DNA from: an uncultured Bacteroidales bacterium
Lineage (GTDB): Bacteria > Bacteroidota > Bacteroidia > Bacteroidales > Paludibacteraceae
Length of the DNA stretch: 64,000 bases
Reading direction: 5' to 3'
NCBI GenBank assembly: GCA_947164985.1
Contig: CAMUYI010000009.1
Coordinates: forward strand, 1 to 64,000
Of this stretch, positions 42,545-51,914 are shown piece after piece. The notes beneath the pieces are model-generated. The model ran no database searches. It saw only the letters and a list, made by a program, of their open reading frames with translations, and was not told the origin of the DNA. The translations under genes were made by a program, and so were the position numbers. Numbering within the stretch: the first letter of the stretch is position 1; the number at the start of each line of letters is the position of its first letter.

Positions 42545-44317
42545 ATGGCAGAATTAAACGTAAGTAAAAAGACCATTAAGGAATTGCTTGACGCGAGCAA
42601 GGCGGATTTCTTGATTCCTGACTATCAGCGTCCCTATGCGTGGGAGGCCAACAAAGAGTGTCTGACGCTGTGGGAAGATTTGTTTGAGTTCGCTATACCG
42701 AATGGCAATGCGGAGTTGTTCAACAAGGACACCGAGGAGTACTATTTGGGTCCGATAGTGACGTTTAAGAACGATGACAACAAACTGGAAGTAATAGATG
42801 GTCAGCAACGTTTGACGACTATCATGCTTCTGCTGCGTGCGTTCTACTCCCGCTTCGGTAAGATGAAGGATGAGTTGGCTCGTCAGTTGGAGAAGAATAT
42901 CGGTCGCTGCATCTGGAAAACGGATGAATATGACAGACCTGATTTCAATCGTTTGCGTATCGACTCGCAGGTAGCGACGGACAATGACAAGGAAGAATTC
43001 CTGTATATCTTGCGTGAAGGTGTTGTAGGCGAGAAGATGAAAAGCCGCTACGCGGAGAACTACCGTTATTTCCAGCAGAAGATTGAGGAGTTCGTGCAAG
43101 ACTATCCTTCATATTTCCCCGCTCTGCCAAGTCGTATTCTGAATAACTGCATTATACTGCCTATTGAAGCCGACAAGCAAGATACGGCTCTGCGCATCTT
43201 CTCTACCCTGAACAACCGAGGTAAGGCGCTTTCTGATGCTGACATCTTTAAGTCGGAGTTCTATAAATACTATTCCAAGCAAGGTGAGAAAGACAAGTTC
43301 ATTGAACGTTGGCGCAAGTTGGAAGAGATATGCGATAAGATCTTCAACCCGCAAAGCGGCACTCCGATGGATGAGTTATTCACGCGCTACATGTACTATG
43401 AGCGTGCCTTGCAGGGTAATAAACTGACAACCACTAAGGCTTTGCGTTCTTTCTATAGTGAGAATAACTACAAACTCTTGAAGAATGATACGACACTCGG
43501 CAATATGGAGTTGCTGGCTGACTTCTGGAAATCCGTACAAGAGCAAGACGAAGATAGATTCTCAGATAGAGTACTTCGCCGCTTGTTTGTGCTCAACTAT
43601 GCGCCAAACAGCATGTGGACGTTCTTTGTATCGGTTTATTTCTTGCAGAATAAAGACGAGCAGAATATGCTGGATGATGAAAAGTTCTATAATTTCCTCT
43701 GTCGCATCACTGCTTTCATCTGGGCGTACGCTATCACGAACCCAGGTGTGAATGCGTTGCGTACACCGGTTTATGCGGAGATGGTGAACATAGTGAATGG
43801 CTTAGAAGTGGAATTTGCAGAATTCCAATTCCCGGAGGCACAAACATTCAATCAAATCAACAACTACAATTTCTTTAACGGTCGTCCTATTACCAAATCG
43901 ATGTTGGTATGGTGGGCAATGGAGAACCCAAAACAAGGTCTTCCTGACTTGGATACGACTTTCGAGATTGAGCACATTTTCCCGCGTCGCAGACAAGAGG
44001 CTGAGAAATCATTGAGCTCGAATAACAAACTGGAATCGCTGGGTAATAAGGCTATCTTGGAAAAACGAATCAACATCCGTGCGGCAGACTATCGGTTGAG
44101 CGACAAGAAGCAGTATTATAATGGCTACACGAATAGCCGCAATGAGATTAAGCAGGCCACATGCAACTATGAGTTACTGAATCTTGTAGCCACCAAGACA
44201 GACTACACAGAAGCCGATATCGATGCACGTTATAAGGAGATTATAAATGCATTTATGGAGAACTTAAAGGCGAATAACCTTTTCAAGTTCGATATACGCT
44301 CAATCATGGATAAATAA
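42545..44317 (+). CDS. DUF262-DUF1524 protein, GmrSD-like type IV restriction enzyme
   Basis: A 590-residue fusion. The N-terminal DUF262 (GmrS-like) domain has PDYQRPYAW (residues 25-33) and the nucleotide-site signature IDGQQRLTT (Asp85 to Arg89). The C-terminal DUF1524 (GmrD-like) domain has the His-Me nuclease motif FEIEHIFPRR (His477), then the N-x-LGN block (NKLESLGNKAILEKRINIRA). In known enzymes DUF262 hydrolyses a nucleotide and the DUF1524 nuclease cuts modified phage DNA (for example glucosylated hydroxymethylcytosine). Both catalytic centres look intact. It is the first gene of the island and is followed after 30 bp by the type IIG gene. Confidence 0.9.
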   Translation: MAELNVSKKTIKELLDASKADFLIPDYQRPYAWEANKECLTLWEDLFEFAIPNGNAELFNKDTEEYYLGPIVTFKNDDNKLEVIDGQQRLTTIMLLLRAFYSRFGKMKDELARQLEKNIGRCIWKTDEYDRPDFNRLRIDSQVATDNDKEEFLYILREGVVGEKMKSRYAENYRYFQQKIEEFVQDYPSYFPALPSRILNNCIILPIEADKQDTALRIFSTLNNRGKALSDADIFKSEFYKYYSKQGEKDKFIERWRKLEEICDKIFNPQSGTPMDELFTRYMYYERALQGNKLTTTKALRSFYSENNYKLLKNDTTLGNMELLADFWKSVQEQDEDRFSDRVLRRLFVLNYAPNSMWTFFVSVYFLQNKDEQNMLDDEKFYNFLCRITAFIWAYAITNPGVNALRTPVYAEMVNIVNGLEVEFAEFQFPEAQTFNQINNYNFFNGRPITKSMLVWWAMENPKQGLPDLDTTFEIEHIFPRRRQEAEKSLSSNNKLESLGNKAILEKRINIRAADYRLSDKKQYYNGYTNSRNEIKQATCNYELLNLVATKTDYTEADIDARYKEIINAFMENLKANNLFKFDIRSIMDK

Positions 44318-44347
44318 GTGCTAAATAAGAAAAGTAAAAATACATTT

Positions 44348-47347
44348 ATGTTAAAAGATACTATTCTAGCATTAGTAACTAAGTACGAGCAAAATAGATC
44401 GTACTATCGTTCGGCTCGGTTTAACGAAACTATGTTACGGCAAGAATTTCTTGATCCGCTTTTTGCCGCATTGGGTTGGGATATCACGAATGCCGCCGGC
44501 AAAAGTACTGCTGAACGTGAAGTTTTGTTAGAGGAGGCTCTCCGTGCTAATGCTGCCACGCATAGCAAAAAGCCGGATTACACTTTCAGACTATTTAGCG
44601 AGCGTAAGTTCTTCTTGGAAGCGAAGAAACCTTGTGTTCATATTGACGAAGAAAACGATCCTGCCAAACAGGTGCGTAGATATGGATTTACTGCCGGACT
44701 GAAAATATCCGTTCTATCTAATTTTGAAGACCTGTATATCTATGATACATCAGCAGCGGTAAACGATACCGACACAAATCAAACTGCTCAAATAAAGCAT
44801 TACCATTACACGGACTATGTAGAAGCGGTAGAAGAATTAAATGCACTTCTTGGCAAAGAGGCTGTATATAGTGGAGCATTCGATGAGCAGTGGAAAGATA
44901 TTGCTTCAAACATAGACTATATTTCCGTCGATAAATTATTCTTGCAACAAATCAATGAATGGCGATTATTGTTAGGAAAGGAAATTGTGACATATATCCC
45001 AAACATTGATATAGATGAACTGGGTGATGTCGTTCAAAGTTATATCAACAAAATATTATTCTTGCGCGTTTGTGAAGATCGCAACATTGAGGTATATCAA
45101 CGGCTGTTACAAATAGCCGATAATCAAAGCCACTTGGAACTGGTCGCCAAATTCCGAGAGGCTGACAGGAAATATAATTCCGGTCTATTTGAGCAAAAGC
45201 TATCAGATGAAGTTATCGGTAATGTAAGTTCATCATTTTGGACTATTATCCGGCAATTATATTTCCCTGCAAGCGCATATTCTTTTGCAGTATTGTCATC
45301 CGATATTTTAGGACGCATTTATGAGATCTTCATTTCTCAGAGATTAGCAAAATCGGGCAATGAGTTAGTACTGGTCAATAAACCGGAAAATGTGGATAGG
45401 GATATTGTTACCACTCCCACATTTATCGTCAAGGAGATACTTCGTCAATCCATGCAAGAGCCTCTTTCACGCAAGGATGAAGCAGGAATCTTATTGACTA
45501 AATGCGCGGATATTGCTTGCGGTTCGGGTGCTTTCTTACTCGAAGCTTATCAGTTGCTTTGCGATACCCTTGTAGATTGGTATATGATCCACGACCCGAA
45601 TAAATTGATTCAGGTTGGTACAAACACGTACAAGTTACCGTTTGACCTCAAGCGGGCTTTATTGACGCAGTGTATCTTTGGCGTAGATAAAGACTATAAT
45701 GCAGTAGAGGCGTGTAAATTCGGCTTGTTATTGAAACTATTGGAAGGAGAAGATGACGCCACATTAGCGACTTATCATCCGATTTTGCCGAACTTAGAGG
45801 CAAACATCTTTTTTGGCAATAGTTTATTGTCTTCCCAAGAGGTGTCCGACGATTTGGCCGTCAATATCAATCCGTTTGATTTTGGCACTATGCAGTTTGA
45901 CTTCATCGTTGGCAATCCGCCATATATGAAGACAGAGGACATAAAACTATTTACTCCACAGGAATATCGCTTGTATCCGTCAAAATATCAAAGCGCATAT
46001 AAACAATACGATAAGTATTTCCTTTTCATAGAAAGAGCATATGAACTACTCAAAAATGATGGCATCTTAGGCTATATCGTTCCGAGTAAGTTTATGAAAG
46101 TTGGTGCCGGACAAAAACTACGTGCGCACATAATACGTACGCAAAGTTTGAAATCCATCACATCGTTTGGTGCTTATCAAGTTTTTGCCGATAAATCCAA
46201 CTACACATGTATTCTTATCCTCCAGAAGAAAGCTCAAAACCAATTTGCCTATACAGAAATCACGAATTTTACCAAATGGAAAGTGCGTGATAATGCAAAT
46301 GGAGCAAGTACGGGGACAAGAAATACTGCTGCATTTAATGGCAATACATGGGTGCTATGTTCCGATACATTGACGCAAGTATTAGCGTCTATTCAGGGAC
46401 AAAGTCGAAGCCTTGCAGAAATAGTAGGTGACGATCATATTTTCAATGGTATTCAGACAAGCGCCAACAATGAATATATCTTCCAGCCGACGCGCGAAGA
46501 CACGAAATGCTATTACTTTACATATCAGGGTCAAGAATACAAAGTTGAAAAGGCTGTTACAAAACCATATTTCAAAACGGCACGCGGTATTGATGCATTG
46601 AATACGTATCGGATATTCAAACCCAATGCACGAGTAATCTTCCCCTATAAAAAGCGCAATCAACACTTGGATATTATTCCGTTAACAACCATTCAAAGGC
46701 AATATCCAAATCTATATCATTATTTGCAAGTAATTAAGAGCAAACTAAATAGTCCTTCTCGTGATATACAACCCGCACCAAGCACTAACAATGAATGGCA
46801 TCGTTATGGCAGGCATCAGAGCCTCGAAGCTTGTGAGATCAACGAAAAAATGATTGTGGGTGTATTGTCTCAAAGCGAGAAATATGCCGTTGACACCAAA
46901 GGCACACTGGTTTCTTCCGGTGGCACCGCTGGATATTGCTTGGTTAGTGTACCGGATGGTAACCCATACTCCATTTATTATATTCAAGCCATACTTGGTT
47001 CGGTGCAAGGCGAATGGTTGGCTTCTCTATACGGAGAAATATTCCGCGGAGGATTTATTGCACGTGGCACAAAGGTTCTTAAACAAATGCCTATTCGCAC
47101 CATTGATTTTAGCAACGTAGTAGAAAAACAAGCACATGATGGTATAGTCGACAGACAAAAGCGCTTGATTGCATTAGGTGACAAGATAGCACAAAATGCA
47201 GGAAACGCACGCAAGTTGACGCCGCTGCAAAGACAGTTTGACGCGCTAAAGACAGAACAGCAGCAAGCCATAAATGCCCTTTATGGCATGGACGAACAAA
47301 CTGCATCACTTATCCCTGTAATTAAAGATTTATATGCAACTGATTAA
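44348..47347 (+). CDS. Type IIG restriction-modification fusion enzyme
   Basis: The ATG at 44348 is preferred to a GTG directly behind the preceding stop. Residues about 1-130 are a PD-(D/E)XK nuclease (KPDYTF with Asp77; FLEAKK with Glu91 and Lys93). The methylase core has motif I DIACGSGAF (near 388) and motif IV NPPYMK (near 523). The C-terminal third (DDHIFNGIQTSANNEYIF ... GTKVLKQMPIRTIDF) is a TaqI/Eco57I-type specificity region. One 999-residue polypeptide should therefore recognise, methylate at adenine N6 and cut DNA. It overlaps the next methylase gene by 14 bp. All key motifs are present, so it should be active. Confidence 0.9.
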   Translation: MLKDTILALVTKYEQNRSYYRSARFNETMLRQEFLDPLFAALGWDITNAAGKSTAEREVLLEEALRANAATHSKKPDYTFRLFSERKFFLEAKKPCVHIDEENDPAKQVRRYGFTAGLKISVLSNFEDLYIYDTSAAVNDTDTNQTAQIKHYHYTDYVEAVEELNALLGKEAVYSGAFDEQWKDIASNIDYISVDKLFLQQINEWRLLLGKEIVTYIPNIDIDELGDVVQSYINKILFLRVCEDRNIEVYQRLLQIADNQSHLELVAKFREADRKYNSGLFEQKLSDEVIGNVSSSFWTIIRQLYFPASAYSFAVLSSDILGRIYEIFISQRLAKSGNELVLVNKPENVDRDIVTTPTFIVKEILRQSMQEPLSRKDEAGILLTKCADIACGSGAFLLEAYQLLCDTLVDWYMIHDPNKLIQVGTNTYKLPFDLKRALLTQCIFGVDKDYNAVEACKFGLLLKLLEGEDDATLATYHPILPNLEANIFFGNSLLSSQEVSDDLAVNINPFDFGTMQFDFIVGNPPYMKTEDIKLFTPQEYRLYPSKYQSAYKQYDKYFLFIERAYELLKNDGILGYIVPSKFMKVGAGQKLRAHIIRTQSLKSITSFGAYQVFADKSNYTCILILQKKAQNQFAYTEITNFTKWKVRDNANGASTGTRNTAAFNGNTWVLCSDTLTQVLASIQGQSRSLAEIVGDDHIFNGIQTSANNEYIFQPTREDTKCYYFTYQGQEYKVEKAVTKPYFKTARGIDALNTYRIFKPNARVIFPYKKRNQHLDIIPLTTIQRQYPNLYHYLQVIKSKLNSPSRDIQPAPSTNNEWHRYGRHQSLEACEINEKMIVGVLSQSEKYAVDTKGTLVSSGGTAGYCLVSVPDGNPYSIYYIQAILGSVQGEWLASLYGEIFRGGFIARGTKVLKQMPIRTIDFSNVVEKQAHDGIVDRQKRLIALGDKIAQNAGNARKLTPLQRQFDALKTEQQQAINALYGMDEQTASLIPVIKDLYATD

Positions 47348-49427
47348 CGAAGCATCATCTGAAAAGCTGAGAGGAGCATATTACACTCCTCCTAAAATAG
47401 CTTCTTTCATCCTTCATTGGGGTATCAATGGAGGACATGATGCTGATATCCTTGAACCCAGTTGCGGAGATGGCGTCTTCCTTGAATGTATGCGCGATGA
47501 GCAGATGCTTTTCCACTCGGTAACAGCTGTGGAGTTCGAAGAGCCGGAAGCACAGAAAGCTCGCACGATTGGATTGCATGATTCGGAAGTAATCACCTCA
47601 GATTTCCATCAATATTGCCTGAATTGCAATAAGAAATTTGATTTGGTGGTTGGAAACCCGCCATTTATCAGATACCAGTATTACGATAACCAACAGCAAG
47701 AATTAGCAGCAGAGATATTCAAAAATGTAGGACTGAAACGCTCCCGCTTAACAAACTCGTGGGTGACATTTGTTATAGGCAGTAGTCTATTGTTGAAAGA
47801 GCATGGTAAAATAGGCTTTGTGCTTCCTTCTGAACTTTTGCAAGTTAGTTATGCTAAACAATTGAGACACTATCTATCCACAACCTTCAACAAAATCAAC
47901 ATCATTTCTTTCGCCAATTTAGTGTTTGAAGAGATTCAACAGGAAGTGGTTTTGTTGTTGTGCGAAAAGAATGGCTCGGACGAGCACCTGATAGAGCATA
48001 TTGAGGTAAAAGATGCAGATGCACTATCGCAATTAGACCCGCATCAATTAAAGTTCCCAACAAAGAAGATAGATTTTCACACAGACAAATGGACTTACTA
48101 TTTCTTGGACGCTAAAGAGTTGGCATTATTAGAGAAAGTCAGGAATTCAGATATGCCGACCATCTCTTCGTTTGCAGATGTTGAGGTCGGAATTACAACA
48201 GGAGCCAATAACTATTTTACCGTACCTGATTCTGTAGTGAAGATGTATCAACTACAAGAGTATGCACGTCCCATGGTGGGAAGAAGCGTACAAGTGAATA
48301 GTTTATGCTTCACTCCGAAGGATTGGCAAAACAATGTTACTGCCGAAGCAAAAGCACATCTGCTTGTATTCTCTCCCGATGCTAAAACGAAAGGTAACGA
48401 TGGTGTAAGAACATATCTCGAAAACGGAGAAGCAGAAGGTATAAACAAGGGATATAAAACCGGCATCCGTGATGACTGGTATGTAATACCATCTATCAAA
48501 CTGTCGGATGCTTTGTTCCTACGTAGGAATTATATGTATCCGAAGTTTGTACTGAATGAAGCAAAAGCATATACAACTGATACTATGCACCGCGTCTTCA
48601 TCCATGAAGGTGTGAATAAAAAAGCATTGGTAGCTAGTTATTATAATTCTCTTTCATTTGCTTTTGCTGAGATTCTTGGTCGAAATTTTGGTGGCGGTTG
48701 TTTGGAGATGATGCCGAGTGAAGTGGAAGGCATTTATTTACCTTATCGCGAGGAGAATGCTACGTTATTTGACAGAATAGACCAATTGTTACGAGATAAG
48801 AAAACGCCCGATGAGATTCTGGATATTACCGACGAAATCTTATTGCGTCAAGGTATGGGCTTCTCAGAAGATGAAGTTAAAACAGCACGCTCAATATGGA
48901 AAAAGCTCATCGAAAGGCGGCTTACTCGTGAAGCACTTGAACCTGCGAAGAAAGAGAAAAAGCCGAAAGAACTGATTGAGGCATTGGATTTATTCTCGGT
49001 GTTAGAACAATACCCAGATGAGATTGTCAACAATACAACAGAAGAGAGACAACCAGATGAAGAAGATTTAGATGTTTCAAAGAATCTGCTTATATCTTTG
49101 GTTAAGGCAGACAATATGGAGCAGTATCTGGATCAGACCGCAAAGATATACTACACCGGCAAGAAGTTCCCTTCAACAGTTGCTCTTAATAAGTTGTACT
49201 ACTTTATGCCATATATTAAGGGACAAGGAGTGCGCGATTTGTACTTCATCAAGATTGCACGTGTTGGCACTCGCAAAGAAGGACAGCCGGATAATGATCC
49301 GAACGATTTCAGACTTGTGTTTGAAATTGAATTTGTTAAGCAGTTATTCCCAAATTACAAGAAAGTACGCCTTGATATTTGGCAAACGTTCAAGGATACG
49401 ACTTTAGAAGCAATATTGAATAATTAA
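47334..49427 (+). CDS. Second Eco57I-like N6-adenine DNA methyltransferase with C-terminal extension
   Basis: A 697-residue protein with motif X GAYYTPP (14-20), motif I ILEPSCGDGVF (39-49) and motif IV GNPPFIRY (107-114), i.e. an adenine-N6 methylase. A target-recognition-like region follows (SFADVEVGITTGANNYF; NFGGGCLEMMPSEVEGIYLP). The last 180 residues, after a Lys/Glu-rich linker (EPAKKEKKPKE), form an extra domain (FPSTVALNKLYYFMPYIKGQ, ending in VRLDIWQTFKDTTLEAIL) that I do not recognise. There is no nuclease motif. Translational coupling to the type IIG gene suggests it supplies a second methylation, perhaps of the other strand of an asymmetric site. Confidence 0.88.
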   Translation: MQLINEASSEKLRGAYYTPPKIASFILHWGINGGHDADILEPSCGDGVFLECMRDEQMLFHSVTAVEFEEPEAQKARTIGLHDSEVITSDFHQYCLNCNKKFDLVVGNPPFIRYQYYDNQQQELAAEIFKNVGLKRSRLTNSWVTFVIGSSLLLKEHGKIGFVLPSELLQVSYAKQLRHYLSTTFNKINIISFANLVFEEIQQEVVLLLCEKNGSDEHLIEHIEVKDADALSQLDPHQLKFPTKKIDFHTDKWTYYFLDAKELALLEKVRNSDMPTISSFADVEVGITTGANNYFTVPDSVVKMYQLQEYARPMVGRSVQVNSLCFTPKDWQNNVTAEAKAHLLVFSPDAKTKGNDGVRTYLENGEAEGINKGYKTGIRDDWYVIPSIKLSDALFLRRNYMYPKFVLNEAKAYTTDTMHRVFIHEGVNKKALVASYYNSLSFAFAEILGRNFGGGCLEMMPSEVEGIYLPYREENATLFDRIDQLLRDKKTPDEILDITDEILLRQGMGFSEDEVKTARSIWKKLIERRLTREALEPAKKEKKPKELIEALDLFSVLEQYPDEIVNNTTEERQPDEEDLDVSKNLLISLVKADNMEQYLDQTAKIYYTGKKFPSTVALNKLYYFMPYIKGQGVRDLYFIKIARVGTRKEGQPDNDPNDFRLVFEIEFVKQLFPNYKKVRLDIWQTFKDTTLEAILNN

Positions 49428-49445
49428 CTTATTAGGCGAAATATT

Positions 49446-50309
49446 ATGAGATGGTTTTCTGAACGATATGGTTATACAAAGCCCTCAGATGTAATTATAA
49501 GAGAACAAATAACAAAGGAAATTCAGAATGCAATATGTTCTGCATTTGATGTTTTGGCGAGTTTATTTACTAAAGCAGGTGCTCCATATGGAGAATTTGA
49601 TTATATTGATCTGGAGAGATTTTTATGGACTCAAGTCTTGAATGAAAGGGAAAGTAAATTTTCAGAAGGTCGTAATTATCGTATAGTTTCGACTTGGTTT
49701 ATTGAGGACTCGACAAAACAATGGTATGAAAAATTAGATCTTTTAGAAAAGGTTATTAATTATTTAGAACAATGTAGTCATAATATTGAAAAGCACTATT
49801 ATTGGTCTGTTAAAAGAGATTTCACGGAGCGCCTTAATGCTGATTTTGAGCGTTTGCATTATGCATATCGTATAGTTGATAATAAGATTGTAGAAATTAG
49901 TTCTAAAGAAGAAATTGAGTCTATAGAAAAAGCATTAGCTGATTCTCCGTCAAATATCCGAGAGCATTTAAATAAGGCTTTAGAGCATTATTCAAAAAGA
50001 CCAGAAGGAGACTATCGAAACTCCATCAAGGAATCAATATCTGCGGTAGAGGCTTGGTGTCGCGAAAAAACAGGAGAGTCAACATTGGGACCTGCATTGA
50101 GTAAATTAGAGAAAAACGGTATAGTTCTTCATCCTATGCTTAAACAAGCATTTGATAAATTATATATCTATACAAATCATAAAGAAACGGGTATACGTCA
50201 CGCATTAATGGACGAAACAGGAACATACACGCCCAAAGCAGAAGAAGCAATGTTTATGATTATTTCCTGTTGCGCATTTATAAATTATTTGAATGTGAAA
50301 CAAAAGTAG
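49446..50309 (+). CDS. AbiJ-NTD4-like protein with C-terminal HEPN-type domain
   Basis: The N-terminus FSERYGYTKPSDVIIREQIT, then IQNAICSAFDVL, matches the AbiJ N-terminal domain 4 pattern found ahead of HEPN effectors. The C-terminal 130 residues (IREHLNKALEHYSKRPEGDY, RNSIKESISAVEAWCRE, GIRHALMDETG) are all-helical and resemble the HEPN fold; GIRHAL is close to the R-x(4-6)-H RNase signature but not a perfect match. Related proteins act in abortive infection by cleaving RNA when the host's first-line defence fails. It starts 18 bp after the methylase gene. Base composition is visibly AT-richer than the genes before it. Confidence 0.75.
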   Translation: MRWFSERYGYTKPSDVIIREQITKEIQNAICSAFDVLASLFTKAGAPYGEFDYIDLERFLWTQVLNERESKFSEGRNYRIVSTWFIEDSTKQWYEKLDLLEKVINYLEQCSHNIEKHYYWSVKRDFTERLNADFERLHYAYRIVDNKIVEISSKEEIESIEKALADSPSNIREHLNKALEHYSKRPEGDYRNSIKESISAVEAWCREKTGESTLGPALSKLEKNGIVLHPMLKQAFDKLYIYTNHKETGIRHALMDETGTYTPKAEEAMFMIISCCAFINYLNVKQK

Positions 50310-50380
50310 GTTGCACCCAGCACTATCGGTAAATTAAATAAATAGAATAAAGAAATCACAATGCTCTTGGCAATTTTACA

Positions 50381-51889
50381 ATGCGAAATATAGCAATAGA
50401 ATATAAAGTTATTAAAGTTGGGGACACTGCACAAAGCGGAGACGTAATAGTAAAAGCACGCCCAGATGAAGTGAGCGAAGCCGCTATTAGGAATGATGCC
50501 CGACTATTAGAAATAGATGTCGCAGATAGAATCGCATTTTGTTTGATGAACAACGAGTGTCTTGCTCATCATTCTGAGATATTTAATAAAGCTGGAAAAT
50601 TTATTTTTGATTTATCGTTGCCAGAAGGATGTTCCTTATTGAATTGGGCATCCAATACAGTTATAGAATTCAAATATAGGTTAATGCCGGATACAATATA
50701 TCAATCTATTGAGACCGCAAAGAGATGGAAATTAGACAAACAATCAAAACCGTTGACTATCGTTATTATTAGTAAAGATACTATTAACGGTCGCAAAAAG
50801 AAGGATGGTGGAATAAGAATAGAGCCGAATATTATCTTCTATAATGATAGAGACTTTTTAGCATATGCAGATACTATCATCCAGAATCAAGAGAAAATAC
50901 TCAAAGAACGTGAGAAAAAGAAAATCAAAAGAACACAGACGGAGTATTTGCATCAGCTATTTGATAGTAGAGAAAATTTACTAAAACGTGCCAAAGTTGC
51001 TTTTGAAAAAGGACGAGTTTCTTTGTTTTTAGGGGCAGGAGTTTCAATTGATGCAGGATTGCCCAATTGGAATGATTTATTGAAAGGTGTGTTTGAAAAT
51101 AAGGAAGAAAAGCCATATTCATATTTATCAGATAGAAATATTGATGCTATTCTTAAAACATGTGACAATTCCAATATCATTGCCGGAAGGTATGCGTATA
51201 ATGGATTTGGTGACGAGGATCCTTTTCGGAGAAGAATCAAAGAAGTTCTATATAAATCAAAAAAGTCATCTTCTGAATTGGTTAATGCAATTTGTGAGGC
51301 AATAGCTTCTGATAAAGAAAAAAGAATTGCAAATATCATCACCTATAATTATGATGATTTGATAGAAATGGGCTTGGATGATCATGGATATAAAGACTAT
51401 TATTCCGTATATGGAAAGAATAGAAATACATCTAAATATCTGCAAATCTATCATGTGCATGGAATGATTACACAACGATTCGGAATTATGTCAACTCCAA
51501 TATTAAGCGAGAAAGATTATCATACTTTATATAGGAATAACCATAACTGGGCAAATGTCGTGCAATTGTATTCGATGAACACAATGACGTGCTTCTTTAT
51601 TGGAATGTCACTCACTGACCCAAATCTACGAAGATTGCTGGATTTTTCATTCTCAGATGAGGGACCTTCTAAAGCAGATATAAACCAATGTCCACATTTT
51701 GCATTTTTGCAACGTAAAGCATTAGGGGGAGACAAACGAGTAAAAGTAAATCAGGAGCATTGGAAGGTACAGGAGCAAATGTTGCGAGAATTTGGTATCA
51801 ATGTGATATGGTATGATGAACATAGCGAATTACCTGATTTGATTCGGAAAATTATGATGTCAGCAGAAGAGAAAGAGCGGAATAAATAA
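50381..51889 (+). CDS. SIR2-family putative NADase effector, 502 aa
   Basis: Residues 1 to about 190 form an unrecognised N-terminal domain (MRNIAIEYKVIKVGDTAQSG ... RIEPNIIFYNDRDFL). From about 205 the SIR2 fold is clear: VSLFLGAGVSIDAGLPNW (216-230), ITYNYDDLIEMG, the catalytic-type YHVHGMI, and CFFIGMSLTDPNLRRLL. SIR2 proteins in defence islands deplete NAD+ on phage infection. The N-terminal domain may be the sensor. The gene lies 71 bp after the HEPN gene, starting directly with an ATG after AT-rich sequence. It is AT-rich, which suggests acquisition separate from the restriction genes. Confidence 0.85.
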   Translation: MRNIAIEYKVIKVGDTAQSGDVIVKARPDEVSEAAIRNDARLLEIDVADRIAFCLMNNECLAHHSEIFNKAGKFIFDLSLPEGCSLLNWASNTVIEFKYRLMPDTIYQSIETAKRWKLDKQSKPLTIVIISKDTINGRKKKDGGIRIEPNIIFYNDRDFLAYADTIIQNQEKILKEREKKKIKRTQTEYLHQLFDSRENLLKRAKVAFEKGRVSLFLGAGVSIDAGLPNWNDLLKGVFENKEEKPYSYLSDRNIDAILKTCDNSNIIAGRYAYNGFGDEDPFRRRIKEVLYKSKKSSSELVNAICEAIASDKEKRIANIITYNYDDLIEMGLDDHGYKDYYSVYGKNRNTSKYLQIYHVHGMITQRFGIMSTPILSEKDYHTLYRNNHNWANVVQLYSMNTMTCFFIGMSLTDPNLRRLLDFSFSDEGPSKADINQCPHFAFLQRKALGGDKRVKVNQEHWKVQEQMLREFGINVIWYDEHSELPDLIRKIMMSAEEKERNK

Positions 51890-51890
51890 T

Positions 51891-51908
51891 TATGCCCTGT
51901 CCACATAA
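51891..51908. repeat. 18-bp direct repeat, left copy
   Basis: TATGCCCTGTCCACATAA, identical to 53611-53628. Here it opens a frame of eight codons (MPCPHNKA then stop), the same first six residues as the Cys-rich protein at 53612. It therefore looks like the severed 5' end of that gene. Confidence 0.9.
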
Positions 51909-51914
51909 TAAAGC

